In this document: in pieces, positions 1-7,924 of the stretch | Layout of the letters: each line of letters begins with the position of its first letter | Position numbering within the stretch: the first letter of the stretch is position 1 | Source: Myxococcales bacterium | GTDB taxonomy: Bacteria; Myxococcota_A; Polyangia; Polyangiales; Polyangiaceae | NCBI GenBank assembly: GCA_025351875.1 | Contig: JANXVA010000169.1 | Location: forward strand, 1-39,020 | Direction: 5' to 3' | DNA length: 39,020 nucleotides | Position numbers and translations under genes: made by a program | The notes under the pieces: generated by a model | Seen by the model: the letters and a program-made list of their open reading frames with translations, nothing else | Database searches by the model: none | Told to the model about the DNA's origin: nothing

Positions 1-547
1 CTCTCCCGAGAAGGTCGCCGGTCTCGTCCTCATCAACGGAACGCACGGCAAGGTCCTCTCGACAGGCTTTCAGCCGTTCGTCTCGATCCCGTTCCTGCCG
101 AAGCGCCTGCACGCGATTCTCGACTGGCTTCAGGATCACGAGGAGGTCGCGCAGCACCTCGCCCGCGTCTCGCGGTTGGCCGAGATCCCGATGTGGATGG
201 GCATGCGCCTCACCGCCGGCGCCCGCGCGAGCGAGATCACGCCGCTGCTCGGCCGCTACATGGACGACGTGCTCGGACCGAGCTTCACGAACTACCTGCG
301 CCTCTTCCAGGAGCTCGACGCGCATTCGACGTATCACTTGCTCCGTCACATCGAGGCGCCCGCCCTCGTCATCGCCGGCATGCTCGACGTCCTCACTCCG
401 CCCTATCAGTCGGCGGAGATCGCCAGGCGCATCCCGGACTCCGAGTACATTCGCCTCTGGCGCTCGAGCCACTTCTCGATGCTCGAGCGTCCCGAGGTCG
501 TCCTCCCGGCGATGCGGCGCTTCCTCGAGCAGCGCGCGCGGTTCTAG
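1..547 (+). CDS. alpha/beta hydrolase, 5' truncated by the window edge
   Basis: The reading frame is open from base 2 and ends with TAG at 545-547, giving about 181 residues of the C-terminal part. The segment LVLINGTHG near the left edge looks like the strand after the nucleophile elbow of alpha/beta hydrolases. ALVIAGMLDVLTPP is the usual strand carrying the catalytic acid, and SSHFSMLERPE carries the catalytic His. The nucleophile Ser itself lies outside the window. The substrate cannot be told from the sequence. The next gene starts directly at the stop codon, so the two are probably co-transcribed. Confidence 0.85.
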   Translation, partial: SPEKVAGLVLINGTHGKVLSTGFQPFVSIPFLPKRLHAILDWLQDHEEVAQHLARVSRLAEIPMWMGMRLTAGARASEITPLLGRYMDDVLGPSFTNYLRLFQELDAHSTYHLLRHIEAPALVIAGMLDVLTPPYQSAEIARRIPDSEYIRLWRSSHFSMLERPEVVLPAMRRFLEQRARF

Positions 548-1285
548 GTGGTCTCACCGCCGATGTCGAACGGGTGGAACGAGTCCGCGGCGGCGTGGAT
601 CGCGGAGATGGGAGACCTCGGGGACTTCGGGCGGCGCTTTGTCCTGGACGAGCCGATGATGGCGCTTGCGCGACGGCGTGCCTTCGCGTCCGCGCTCGAC
701 GTCGGCTGCGGCGAAGGACGCTTCTGTCGCATGCTCCAGCCGCTCGGGATCCGCACGATCGGCGTCGACCCGACCGAGGCACTGGTGGCGCATGCGCGCG
801 CGCAGGATCCCGGAGGGGACTATCGCATCGGCACCGCAGAGCACCTCGACTTCGAGGACCAGAGCTTCGACCTCGTGGTGAGCTACCTCTCCCTGATCGA
901 CATCGCGCAGCTCGATACGGCACTCTCGCAGATGACGCGCGTCCTTCGGCCCGGGGGCTCTCTTCTCATCGCCAACCTCACGGGCTTCACCACGGCGGGA
1001 ATGGTCTTCGGAGGAAGGCGGCCGCGCGGTGCGGACAAGCACGCGGGCTACTTGGATGAGCACGCAAGCCTGGTGCGCTGGGGAGACATCAGCATCAGGA
1101 ACTGGCACCGACCACTCGAGGCCTACATGAAAGGTCTGCTCGAGATCGGACTGCAGCTCCGCCACTTCTCCGAGCCACGACCGTACGGTGGACCGGACGA
1201 GAAGGTCCGCCGCTACCTGAAGGCGCCCTACTTCTTGATCATGGAATGGGTGAAGCCGGGCCCTGCAGGTCCGGCGCGAGCCTGA
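548..1285 (+). CDS. class I SAM-dependent methyltransferase
   Basis: The 245-residue protein has a Rossmann-type methyltransferase core. The glycine-rich SAM loop ALDVGCGEGRF lies at residues 49-59, the ribose-binding acidic position in GVDPTEA at about 72-78, and the motif IV/V region FDLVVSYLSLIDI at about 107-119, followed by VLRPGGSLLI. Such proteins methylate small molecules, lipids or quinones; the acceptor is unknown. The GTG start abuts the TAG of the hydrolase, which suggests translational coupling. An internal ATG at 563 is an alternative start. The remaining C-terminal 100 residues contain no motif I recognise. Confidence 0.85.
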   Translation: MVSPPMSNGWNESAAAWIAEMGDLGDFGRRFVLDEPMMALARRRAFASALDVGCGEGRFCRMLQPLGIRTIGVDPTEALVAHARAQDPGGDYRIGTAEHLDFEDQSFDLVVSYLSLIDIAQLDTALSQMTRVLRPGGSLLIANLTGFTTAGMVFGGRRPRGADKHAGYLDEHASLVRWGDISIRNWHRPLEAYMKGLLEIGLQLRHFSEPRPYGGPDEKVRRYLKAPYFLIMEWVKPGPAGPARA

Positions 1286-1305
1286 CCTCCCCGAAGCGTC
1301 GACCG

Positions 1306-1854
1306 CTACCGCTGAGACGCGTGGCGCGGCAGGGGCGATCCAGGATTGGTCTCGCGCCACTCTCGAAGCTGCTTGGCCTGCGCTTCACGGCTGCAGAAGC
1401 AACAGCTCGGCACGCGGACGGAGATGCCTCTGGCGATGAAGCCCTCGGGCGTCAGCTCTCCCTCGACCGTCACCGGCGTCGCGTCGCCTTCTCTCGTCGC
1501 CGCGTCGAACGTATCGGACATGACGCACGAGTCATGGCGAACGGGCATGCGAAAGCCGTTCGTCTCAATCGCGAAGCGCACCTCGCACGGCGACTTCTGG
1601 CGAACGAGCGAGCCGGCTACCAGCGTGCCGTCGACGCGATCGACGGCACCCGTGCGCCTGCCCAGGAGCAGCTGATCCACACCCGTACGGCGTGGTGTGA
1701 CGCTCGGAAGCGCCCGCAGGACCATCACGGCGCCGATCGCGAGCAGCACGCTGGCGGCTCCGCCGAGGAACGCAAGCGCCCGATGACGGGCTCGATGGTC
1801 GGCGTCGATCGCGATGTCGCGCACGGCGCTCGCGCTGGCGCGATAGGTGCTCAT
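1306..1854 (-). CDS. CcmE-like OB-fold haem chaperone homologue
   Basis: The 182-residue protein has one N-terminal membrane segment (around AFLGGAASVLLAIGAVMVL) and then a small beta domain. VDGTLVAGSLV, EVRFAIETNG, VRHDS and VTVEGELTPEGFIARGI follow the order of segments in the cytochrome c maturation protein CcmE. CcmE normally carries a haem-binding His (HDENY-type), or Cys in the CcmE* variant (CxxxY). Here that position reads VRVPSCCFCSRE, with Val at the aligned position and three Cys just after it. No other ccm gene is nearby. The start chosen is ATG 1854; GTG 1869 would add five residues. Family assignment is moderate; haem binding is not shown. Confidence 0.65.
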   Translation of the reverse strand: MSTYRASASAVRDIAIDADHRARHRALAFLGGAASVLLAIGAVMVLRALPSVTPRRTGVDQLLLGRRTGAVDRVDGTLVAGSLVRQKSPCEVRFAIETNGFRMPVRHDSCVMSDTFDAATREGDATPVTVEGELTPEGFIARGISVRVPSCCFCSREAQAKQLREWRETNPGSPLPRHASQR

Positions 1855-1870
1855 CCTCCACCGAGACACG

Positions 1871-2725
1871 GTGCATGATGGGAGTATTCCTCCTCGTGCA
1901 GCGCGACCGGGCGAGCCCGCGGGCGCAGCTCACCTTCGTGTCGGCGATTGGCGACGCCGACGGGGCGCGCTGTCGGCCACGTTCGGACGTCCGGACCCGG
2001 GTCTTGCCCACATCCTAGCCAACGTCGCGGTATTCGCAGCCGCGCTCGCGTTCGGCGCCCAGCTCGCGCGTACCTTCGAGAAGCGTCGCGTCGCGTTGAT
2101 CCCACCGCCGCTCTCGAGGCACGAGCTGGTCCTCGCCGCGCTCTGCGTCCTGTTCAACTCGGTCGTGATGCTCGGCGGCTGGCTCCTCTTCCGCGAGGGC
2201 GCGCTCGTCGTCGACGGGCGGCCGCTCGGCTGGCGCTGGCTGCTCGACGCTCTCGTGCTGGGGCTCGTCATGGACTTCGCGATGTACGTCACGCATCGCC
2301 TCGCGCATGTCGAGCCGTTCTACCGCTGGGTTCACGGCATTCACCATCGCTACGAGCATCCGCGACCGCTCACGCTGTTCGTCTTGCATCCGATCGAGGT
2401 GCTCGGATTCGGCGGGCTATGGGTCGCCGTCCTGTGCACACACGCGTTCTCGCTGGGTGGCATGCTCCTCTACCTCTCGGCGAACACGCTCTTCGGCGTG
2501 CTGGGACACGTCGGGGTAGAGCCGCTGCCGGACGGCTGGGCACGCTGGTCCGTCCTCCGCCGCATCGGTACGAGCACGTTCCACGCGCGGCATCACCAGT
2601 ACCACTCGACGAACTTCGGCTTCTATACCGCCTTCTGGGATCGCCTCTTCGGAACGCTCGACCCGAGCTACGAAGAAACCTTTGCGCGCCCGCCGAAGCC
2701 GAAGGAGCGCCCGAGCTCGTCGTGA
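1871..2725 (+). CDS. fatty acid hydroxylase / sterol desaturase family membrane enzyme
   Basis: This integral membrane protein has several hydrophobic helices and the three histidine clusters of the di-iron fatty acid hydroxylase superfamily: THRLAH (HX3H), HGIHHRYEHP (HXXHH) and FHARHHQYH. Such enzymes hydroxylate or desaturate sterols, carotenoids or fatty acids at the membrane; the substrate here is unknown. The N-terminus is uncertain. The frame is open from GTG 1847, which overlaps the divergent CcmE-like gene, and the first 35-40 residues are Arg-rich and unlike the family. GTG 1871 is used here, but the protein may start later or contain a frameshift before residue GLAHILANVAVF. Confidence 0.8.
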   Translation: MHDGSIPPRAARPGEPAGAAHLRVGDWRRRRGALSATFGRPDPGLAHILANVAVFAAALAFGAQLARTFEKRRVALIPPPLSRHELVLAALCVLFNSVVMLGGWLLFREGALVVDGRPLGWRWLLDALVLGLVMDFAMYVTHRLAHVEPFYRWVHGIHHRYEHPRPLTLFVLHPIEVLGFGGLWVAVLCTHAFSLGGMLLYLSANTLFGVLGHVGVEPLPDGWARWSVLRRIGTSTFHARHHQYHSTNFGFYTAFWDRLFGTLDPSYEETFARPPKPKERPSSS

Positions 2726-2924
2726 GTCACGGACGTCCTCTTGCGCCATCAACCTGGCAGAGGAGCTCGCCTTGACCTTTCCGTTGGTGACGTTTTGCCG
2801 CCTCGGCGAGCGCCGCACGAGCCCGCTCATCGTGTCGGAGCCGCAGACGAGGATCGTCCCGGCGGTGGCCGGCCGTCGTAGGGATCCCGCACGTGCGCAG
2901 CTCCGCGCGGCGCATCGCCGGCCC

Positions 2925-3056
2925 CGCTTGGACCGACTGTCCCCCTCGTACATGCACCTGTCTCCGACGACGCGCGGCGCGGCCATCGCGCTGCTCGATC
3001 GGGCGTGGGACGAAGCGGCAAAAGGAGGCCGCCGCGAAGACGGGAACCGAACCTAG
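2925..3056 (+). pseudogene. C-terminal remnant of a tyrosine recombinase/integrase
   Basis: The end of a longer open frame reads SYMHLSPTTRGAAIALLD (Tyr codon at 2949-2951) and stops at 3054-3056. YMHLSP followed by an amphipathic AAIxLLD helix is the typical C-terminal end of tyrosine recombinases, including the nucleophile Tyr. The conserved GH..TT segment that should precede the Tyr is not recognisable, although an out-of-place AAHRRP is seen about 12 residues before it, and no HxxR box or N-terminal domain exists upstream. I read this as the decayed end of an integrase gene. The bases 2726-2924 between it and the hydroxylase gene hold nothing I recognise. Confidence 0.55.
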
Positions 3057-3451
3057 TTCGCGGGCGAGGGCGGTCCCGGGGGCTTCTTGCCGAAGATCTC
3101 GTCCCAGCCGTCGCGGTAGGCCTCCGTCGAGACCTTCACCGGGCCCTTGTGCGCCAGCGCGAGCGCGTCGGTGGCGCCTGTAGCGCTCGGGGCGCGATAG
3201 CTGTCCTTCACGTCGCACACGCGGGGGTTGTCCTTGCGCGGCGCGAGCGTCACGATCTCGCCGACGATCGGACGCCCCTCCTCGAGCGCCCGCAGCTCAC
3301 CGACCTCGACCTTCTCGTCGCGCGCCCGCAGCACGTGCACGCCGGCGCCGTCCGCGGTCGGAGGGCCGAGAATCACCACGTCCTGCGCGGGCGCCGCTGC
3401 AGCCGGCGCGGGCTGGCTCGCGAGCGCGGGCTTCGCGGGAACGTCGGACAT
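3053..3451 (-). CDS. conserved-looking small protein of unknown function
   Basis: The protein has 132 residues: an Ala/Pro-rich N-terminus (residues 1-23), then a compact domain with VVILGPPTADGAGVHVLRAR, GRPIVGEIVTL and a C-terminal YRDGWDEIFGKKPP. There is no signal peptide or membrane segment, so it is probably cytoplasmic. I do not recognise the family. The alternation of charged and hydrophobic residues and the third-position G/C support real coding. The ATG at 3451 has no ribosome binding site, but TATACC lies six bases upstream. It converges on the recombinase remnant. Confidence 0.7.
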   Translation of the reverse strand: MSDVPAKPALASQPAPAAAAPAQDVVILGPPTADGAGVHVLRARDEKVEVGELRALEEGRPIVGEIVTLAPRKDNPRVCDVKDSYRAPSATGATDALALAHKGPVKVSTEAYRDGWDEIFGKKPPGPPSPAN

Positions 3452-3457
3452 GCCATT

Positions 3458-3463
3458 GGTATA
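3458..3463 (-). promoter_or_regulatory. putative -10 element for the 132-residue protein
   Basis: TATACC on the minus strand ends six bases before ATG 3451. The position fits a leaderless or near-leaderless start; no Shine-Dalgarno sequence lies between. Confidence 0.35.
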
Positions 3464-3482
3464 GCGCGGCTAGGTCGATTGG

Positions 3483-4262
3483 TCAGTGCGCATCGATGTG
3501 ACCGCAGAGCGGATCGAACTTGTTCGCGCACGGCGGCCCGTCGTTGAGGCCCTTGCCCTTCACGGGGCCACCTCCGCCGCGCACGGTCGAGGGGATCCCC
3601 ACCGGAGCGGGTTTCGCGAGGAGGATCGCGCTTCGGGCCTTGGCGAGCTCGTCCTCCTTGTCGCGCAGGCTCTCTTCGAGCTTCTTGATGCGTGCGCTCT
3701 GCTCCTCGACGCGACGGCTGAGCCCGTTTGCCTGTCCGTCCGCCGCGGCCACGGCACGATCGAGCTCCGCGATACGGAGGTCGGCTGCGGGCTTCGACAC
3801 CGAGAAGTGGAGCACGAGGCAGATCGCCAGGCTGCCCGCCGCGCCGCCGAGCGCGCTCGCGATGGCTGCGCCGGGGCCTGGCTTGTGCACCACCTCGCTA
3901 CGCATGCGCTGGAGCTCGAGCTCGTGCCGCCGTTCGCGGTCGGACTCCTCGGCGCGCGTGCGGGCCTCGACGGTGATCCGCGCCTGCTCGACGGTCGCGC
4001 GCTGGATCGCGTCGCGTCGCGCCTCCTCCTCCATCTCCCGGAAGCGCGCGCGCTCACGCTCCTCCGCAGCGGCGCTCTCGCGCGCCTCGAGCTCGACGCG
4101 CTCACGACGTGCGCCCTCCTCGCGCGCAGCCTGGGCGGCGAGCTCGCGGGCCTCGCGGGCGTCGCGCTCTTGCGAAATTCGCTCGTCCTCGAGCTTCATC
4201 AGCTCCTTCAGGGAGAAGTTGACGCTCTCGTCACGTCGCTCGGGACCGCTGGTCATGGGCAC
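3483..4262 (-). CDS. membrane protein with two coiled coils
   Basis: The 259-residue protein has a long charged coiled coil (about residues 20-122, rich in Glu, Arg and Ala), one membrane helix (131-154, ALGGAAGSLAICLVLHF), and a second heptad-rich stretch (about 163-207). The tail is Gly/Pro-rich with two Cys (PPCANKFDPLCGH). The motif SLKELMKLEDERI at 17-29 precedes the first coil. I infer an envelope-spanning scaffold-like protein with a cytoplasmic N-terminal coil, but the function is unknown. GTG 4262 or ATG 4256 can serve as start. High charge makes database matches prone to false coiled-coil hits. Confidence 0.75.
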   Translation of the reverse strand: MPMTSGPERRDESVNFSLKELMKLEDERISQERDAREARELAAQAAREEGARRERVELEARESAAAEERERARFREMEEEARRDAIQRATVEQARITVEARTRAEESDRERRHELELQRMRSEVVHKPGPGAAIASALGGAAGSLAICLVLHFSVSKPAADLRIAELDRAVAAADGQANGLSRRVEEQSARIKKLEESLRDKEDELAKARSAILLAKPAPVGIPSTVRGGGGPVKGKGLNDGPPCANKFDPLCGHIDAH

Positions 4263-4319
4263 CTCGAGCGCTCCGACACGCGCGGTCGCCGGCGGCTTGG
4301 GAGAGCGGGCGAGAATCTT

Positions 4320-4910
4320 TCAGCGATACGGGAATTCTGGCCGATGCCAGCAGGCGAGGCCGACCGCGAGGTCACGCGCCGCATCGAGCAGGAGCGGGTT
4401 CAGCTCCACGCCCGACCACGTGAGGGTCACCGTCGCGCCGTCGCTCCCGAGCCACACGTCACGGCGCTCGTCGAGGCACACGAGGCCGTCGAGCGAGCCA
4501 AGGAGCCATTGCCGCGCCTCGTCCGGGACCATCCCGTGGAGACGATACGAGTGGTCGAAGCTCGGGATGCCGACGGGGACCTCGTCCTCGGCGCGCGTGC
4601 GGAGGGCGCGACCGAGCGCCCCGCGCTGGACGACCGCGACCTTCGCGCTCGGGCCCTTGGTGACGGGCGCGCGCACGCGCGTCTTCAGGTTCCCGGACAC
4701 CCTCACGAGATCGATCGTGAACGAGACGTCGTTCTTCGTCCCCTCGACGCGCGGGCTCTCCTTGCTGCGCGCGGCAGGAACGTAGAGGTGCGAGCGCCAC
4801 TGCGCGTAGCGTTCGAGCGTCCGCGACGCGACGATGCGTCGTCGTACCCGTGCTCCGGAAGCGCCCGCCGCGAGCGCCAGCGTTGCACCGATGACGACGA
4901 GCTCGATCAT
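4320..4910 (-). CDS. membrane-anchored protein of unknown function
   Basis: From ATG 4910 the protein has 196 residues: a short N-terminal hydrophobic helix (MIELVVIGATLALAAGASGA), followed by Arg residues and a soluble domain with regularly spaced beta-strand-like segments (VSFTIDLVRVSG, ATVTLTWSGVEL). The frame is also open to an upstream ATG at 4934. ATG 4910 is preferred because GGAAGG lies just before it and because it places the hydrophobic segment at the N-terminus. It may be an inner-membrane protein with one anchor. I do not recognise a family. Confidence 0.7.
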   Translation of the reverse strand: MIELVVIGATLALAAGASGARVRRRIVASRTLERYAQWRSHLYVPAARSKESPRVEGTKNDVSFTIDLVRVSGNLKTRVRAPVTKGPSAKVAVVQRGALGRALRTRAEDEVPVGIPSFDHSYRLHGMVPDEARQWLLGSLDGLVCLDERRDVWLGSDGATVTLTWSGVELNPLLLDAARDLAVGLACWHRPEFPYR

Positions 4911-4961
4911 CCGCCTTCCAGCATGACACCCCACGAGGCGCCATGCCTTCGCGAAAGGGAT

Positions 4962-5150
4962 CTACGGATGCTCGAAGACGATCCGCGACTCGGCCGCCTC
5001 GATGACGTCTGCGGCCGCGAAGGGCCGGCCGGTTCTGGTTGCGCCGCCAGCGCTCGGCTTCGTCGCGAAGTGCGGGTCCTGCGAGTCCCGCACGTTGCCG
5101 CCGGGTAACGCGTTGCGCGCGACGGGGCCCCTCGGATCCATGTCGATCAC
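4962..5150 (-). CDS. small protein, second of an overlapping pair
   Basis: This 62-residue open frame begins with a GTG whose last three bases form the TGA of the upstream 34-residue frame (GTGA overlap). It has no signal peptide and no recognisable domain; the segment ATRTGRPFAAADVIEAAESRIV is the most protein-like part. It may be a real coupled small gene, or the second half of one gene split by a frameshift. Support is limited to the overlap and composition. Confidence 0.4.
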   Translation of the reverse strand: MIDMDPRGPVARNALPGGNVRDSQDPHFATKPSAGGATRTGRPFAAADVIEAAESRIVFEHP

Positions 5151-5251
5151 CGCCCGAGGCCCACGGTGCGCATCGCGATGTCGTCGTCGATGAGGCCGGG
5201 GGCGGCATCCCCGAGGATCTCGACGACGCTCGTGGCGCGGATGTGGATCAT
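5147..5251 (-). CDS. very small ORF upstream of the 62-residue frame
   Basis: ATG 5251 opens a 34-residue frame (starting MIHIRATSVVEILG) ending in TGA at 5147-5149, which overlaps the next GTG by four bases. The hydrophobic/acidic pattern looks like the N-terminus of a folded protein. Removing one base near 5150 would join it to the downstream 62-residue frame, so the pair could be one frameshifted gene of about 96 residues. Confidence 0.35.
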   Translation of the reverse strand: MIHIRATSVVEILGDAAPGLIDDDIAMRTVGLGR

Positions 5252-5272
5252 CCCATACTTGCGTCCGTCAGC

Positions 5273-6007
5273 TCAGTGCGAGAGCGCTTCGCAGCCGCAG
5301 CCGCAGTCGTTCTGGAACGAGCGCTGCGTCGACGTGCACATGTAGCGGATGGTCTGGCAGGTCGTCGGCGTGCCGATGTAGTTGCGCCACGGCTCGTTGT
5401 CGGGATCGCACGCGAGGCACGCCTTCTTCGTGCAGAGCACGTTCCCAGCGGAGCTGCACGAGCAGCTGTTGCAGCCGTCCGTCGACGCGAAGCCTTCACC
5501 CGGGCTGTACGTCTCGCCGTCGTAGCTGCACGTCGTGGCGCCGGACTTGATCGTGACCTTCACGGTGAACGTCGCGGCGAGCAGATCGTAGTCGCGGAAG
5601 ACGATGCGGTACGCCTTCGACGCGGTGCCGGACGGGACCTTGTACGTGACCTTCGCGTCGAGCGTGGAGCTCGAGGCGTCGTCGTTCGCGGCGACGGCAT
5701 CGTAGGACGAGGTCGTGATCCAGCCCATGGCGTCGCCGTTGAGCGACCGGACTTCCGCGGTGATCTCGTCGCCGGCCTTCGCGGTGAACCCGTACGCGCG
5801 GTACTTCGGCGGGTTGTAGTAAGAGTTGGTCTTGGTCTCGCCGTTCGCGATCTGACCGAGGTAGCGCGGTCCGGCGAGGCGAAGCTCGCTCTCGTAGCTG
5901 TCCACGTCCTCCTTCTTAGGAGCGTCCGCGCTGGAGCAGCCGGTCAGCGCGGCAACCGCGCTCACGACACCGGCGATGACGAAACCACGCAAGCTAACGA
6001 ATGACAT
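5273..6007 (-). CDS. lipoprotein with a cysteine-rich C-terminal domain
   Basis: The 244-residue protein has a lipoprotein signal with lipobox LTGC (Cys24), then a beta-rich region (about 40-155) that resembles pre-peptidase C-terminal-type domains (YRAYGFTAKAGDEITAEV). The last 85 residues contain 13-14 cysteines, including TTCSYDGETYSPGEGF and CNSCSCSSAGNVLC, spaced like a von Willebrand factor type C or pacifastin module. It is probably exported and disulfide-bonded; its ligand is unknown. ATG 6007 is chosen over 6025 because GGAGGG (6016-6021) lies eight bases upstream and the signal peptide is better placed. Confidence 0.8.
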   Translation of the reverse strand: MSFVSLRGFVIAGVVSAVAALTGCSSADAPKKEDVDSYESELRLAGPRYLGQIANGETKTNSYYNPPKYRAYGFTAKAGDEITAEVRSLNGDAMGWITTSSYDAVAANDDASSSTLDAKVTYKVPSGTASKAYRIVFRDYDLLAATFTVKVTIKSGATTCSYDGETYSPGEGFASTDGCNSCSCSSAGNVLCTKKACLACDPDNEPWRNYIGTPTTCQTIRYMCTSTQRSFQNDCGCGCEALSH

Positions 6008-6015
6008 ATCGAGCA

Positions 6016-6021
6016 CCCTCC
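6016..6021 (-). promoter_or_regulatory. ribosome binding site deciding the start at 6007
   Basis: GGAGGG on the minus strand lies eight bases before ATG 6007 and would be inside the coding region if ATG 6025 were used. Confidence 0.6.
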
Positions 6022-6114
6022 GCACCCCTGACCCTTGATCCGTCCCGGCTTCCTCCTCCGGGGCGCTCTCCCGCTACCGAGCTCCGCGAGCTCGGCCGGA
6101 TCCACGAACGCGGG

Positions 6115-6143
6115 GGTCTAGCTCTGGAACTGTGTATGGTCAA
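6115..6143 (-). promoter_or_regulatory. possible sigma70-type promoter of the Cys-rich lipoprotein
   Basis: On the minus strand TTGACC (6138-6143) is followed after 17 bases by TAGACC (6115-6120). The first box matches five of six consensus bases, the second only three. It lies in the relatively AT-rich 222-base gap between two divergent lipoprotein genes, which otherwise holds nothing recognisable. Confidence 0.3.
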
Positions 6144-6247
6144 GGACGATACCGGCAGATAGTGACTCTACTGCTCTTCTGCTCCGTATCGCGTGGGAAC
6201 TTTCGGCGCGCGCAGGCGACATTGATTGTCACGGGGTCGGATAAAAC

Positions 6248-7918
6248 ATGCGAATTGATTCACTAATCATCTGTTCACAAACCGTCCTGAGGGCGGCGGC
6301 TCTGGGTCTCGTGGTGACGCTCGGCGCCGCTTGCGCAGGTGCTCCATCAGCTTCGATCCAGGCGCCGGCTCCACCGGGTTCCGCTCCGAGCGGATCGGCT
6401 GGTGCTTCGATCGCGACGCCCGTGGCCCCCGCGGACCCCTTCACACTGCCCGCCGCACCTCGCGACGACGACGCTGCCGAGGCGGCCCATGGCGGCGTCG
6501 ATCTCGAGCCGTGGAAGAAGGCGAGGACGGCCAGGGGCGTCCCGCCGGCGCCGCCGGCCTGCGCGGCGTATGCGGGCCGCGCGGCCGCGAAGGACGCTGG
6601 GGGGATCCTCGAGGCCCTCGGCGAGAAGGATCCCGCAAAGCGCGATGCGCGTCTGGTCGCGGTCGATCAGCAGAACGCAAAGCTCAGAGGTGCGTGGACG
6701 CGCGCGGTCCGCGCCGAGCTCGCGCCGGTCGAGTGCGCGGACACGATCGCCGATCCGTTCCTCCAGTCCTACGTCCCGAGCGCGGACGCCGAGGGGTCGG
6801 AGCGCGCGCGGCTGGTGGTCGGCTTCTCGCTCGCCGGGAAGCTCTCGCGGACGGCAAGCGCGCCGCCGTCGATGGGGGCCCTTCGCGACAAGGAGAAGGT
6901 GAAGGCGTTCATCGGCGGACCGCTCAAGACGTGGCTGCTCGAGCAGTCGACGGCCATCGAGGTCCTCGCGTCGGGCGCGGCCGGGCTCACGGGCTACGCG
7001 CGCGGCGTCGCGGCGATCGAGGCGGGGATCGCAGAGCTGCGGCTCGTCGACAAGATGAGGAGCGCGCCCGTCCCGGCCACCTGGGATCCGGAGCTCAAGG
7101 CGATCTACGAGGCGGCGCTCGACGAGGCGCTCGAGCCCCGCAAGAAGCGCGGTCGCGACGCCACGCTGGTCGGCATGAGTGACTTCGCGCGAGCGGGGAT
7201 CCTGCGCGACGCCCGGCTCGATCGCGCGCGCGCGCTCTTGTCGAAGCTGTACGGCGGACGGCGCATCGACGCGCTCGAGGGGCTGCTCCTGCCCGCGGTC
7301 GTCGACCCGCACCCGGTCACGCCGGCGGACTTCGCGATGGCCAACGTCCCGATCGTCTGGTTGCAGGAGAAGGACATCGCGAATCCCGAGGACCCGCGCA
7401 CGCTGTCGCGCGGCGTGACGAAGAGCCTGCGCGCGCGCTTCCGCAAGCTCGCCGGCGGTTCTCCCGACGAGCTGCGGTCGCCGTATGCGCGCACGCGGCT
7501 CGACATGGGGCGCGTCTACTGGCGTCGCGTGGATTTCGTCGAGGCCGCATACGCGGCGAAGGGAAGCGACAAGCCGGAGGATCGACTCGTGCTCGCCGTC
7601 TCGCTCGCGCTCGCGCAGGGGCCGAACGGCGCCGCCGACATGATGCGGGCGGCGACTCCCGCGGCGCTCGAGCTGCGGCACACCGAGGCGCTCGACGCGC
7701 TCGTGGCCGAGGGCGGTCCGCTCGCCGGCATGGCCGGGTTCGACGCCGCTCACCTGCGCGCGCTCTCACCCGTCGAGGGCGACGGCGCCGCGGCGTACCT
7801 GAAGGACGTCGCCGCGCGCTTCCGCAAGGCGGAATCGCTGCTCGAAGACCCCGCGCAGAAGAGGGCCGCCGCACAGCGCGCGGTGGACGTCGAAGCGATC
7901 GCTACATCGGCGAAATAG
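6248..7918 (+). CDS. large putative lipoprotein of unknown function
   Basis: The 556-residue protein begins with a hydrophobic export signal ending in GAACAG (Cys29 as possible lipid site; the lipobox is weak). A Pro/Ala/Ser-rich spacer follows (about 32-75), then a mainly helical domain of about 450 residues rich in Ala, Leu, Asp and Arg. No catalytic motif or known repeat is apparent, though helical hairpin-like segments suggest a repeat-type scaffold. The ATG follows the AT-rich stretch GGATAAAAC, without a clear ribosome binding site. It converges on the glycosidase gene six bases downstream. Confidence 0.8.
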   Translation: MRIDSLIICSQTVLRAAALGLVVTLGAACAGAPSASIQAPAPPGSAPSGSAGASIATPVAPADPFTLPAAPRDDDAAEAAHGGVDLEPWKKARTARGVPPAPPACAAYAGRAAAKDAGGILEALGEKDPAKRDARLVAVDQQNAKLRGAWTRAVRAELAPVECADTIADPFLQSYVPSADAEGSERARLVVGFSLAGKLSRTASAPPSMGALRDKEKVKAFIGGPLKTWLLEQSTAIEVLASGAAGLTGYARGVAAIEAGIAELRLVDKMRSAPVPATWDPELKAIYEAALDEALEPRKKRGRDATLVGMSDFARAGILRDARLDRARALLSKLYGGRRIDALEGLLLPAVVDPHPVTPADFAMANVPIVWLQEKDIANPEDPRTLSRGVTKSLRARFRKLAGGSPDELRSPYARTRLDMGRVYWRRVDFVEAAYAAKGSDKPEDRLVLAVSLALAQGPNGAADMMRAATPAALELRHTEALDALVAEGGPLAGMAGFDAAHLRALSPVEGDGAAAYLKDVAARFRKAESLLEDPAQKRAAAQRAVDVEAIATSAK

Positions 7919-7924
7919 CCGCGC

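Noticed and set aside
1875-2018. Alternative N-terminus of the fatty acid hydroxylase in another frame (starting MMGVFLLVQRD)
   Set aside because: It stops after 47 codons and cannot be joined without assuming a frameshift; kept only as a possible explanation for the odd N-terminus.
6347-7753. A 468-residue minus-strand frame opposite the large lipoprotein
   Set aside because: Arg/Glu-rich with no motif; the plus strand has an export signal and natural composition.
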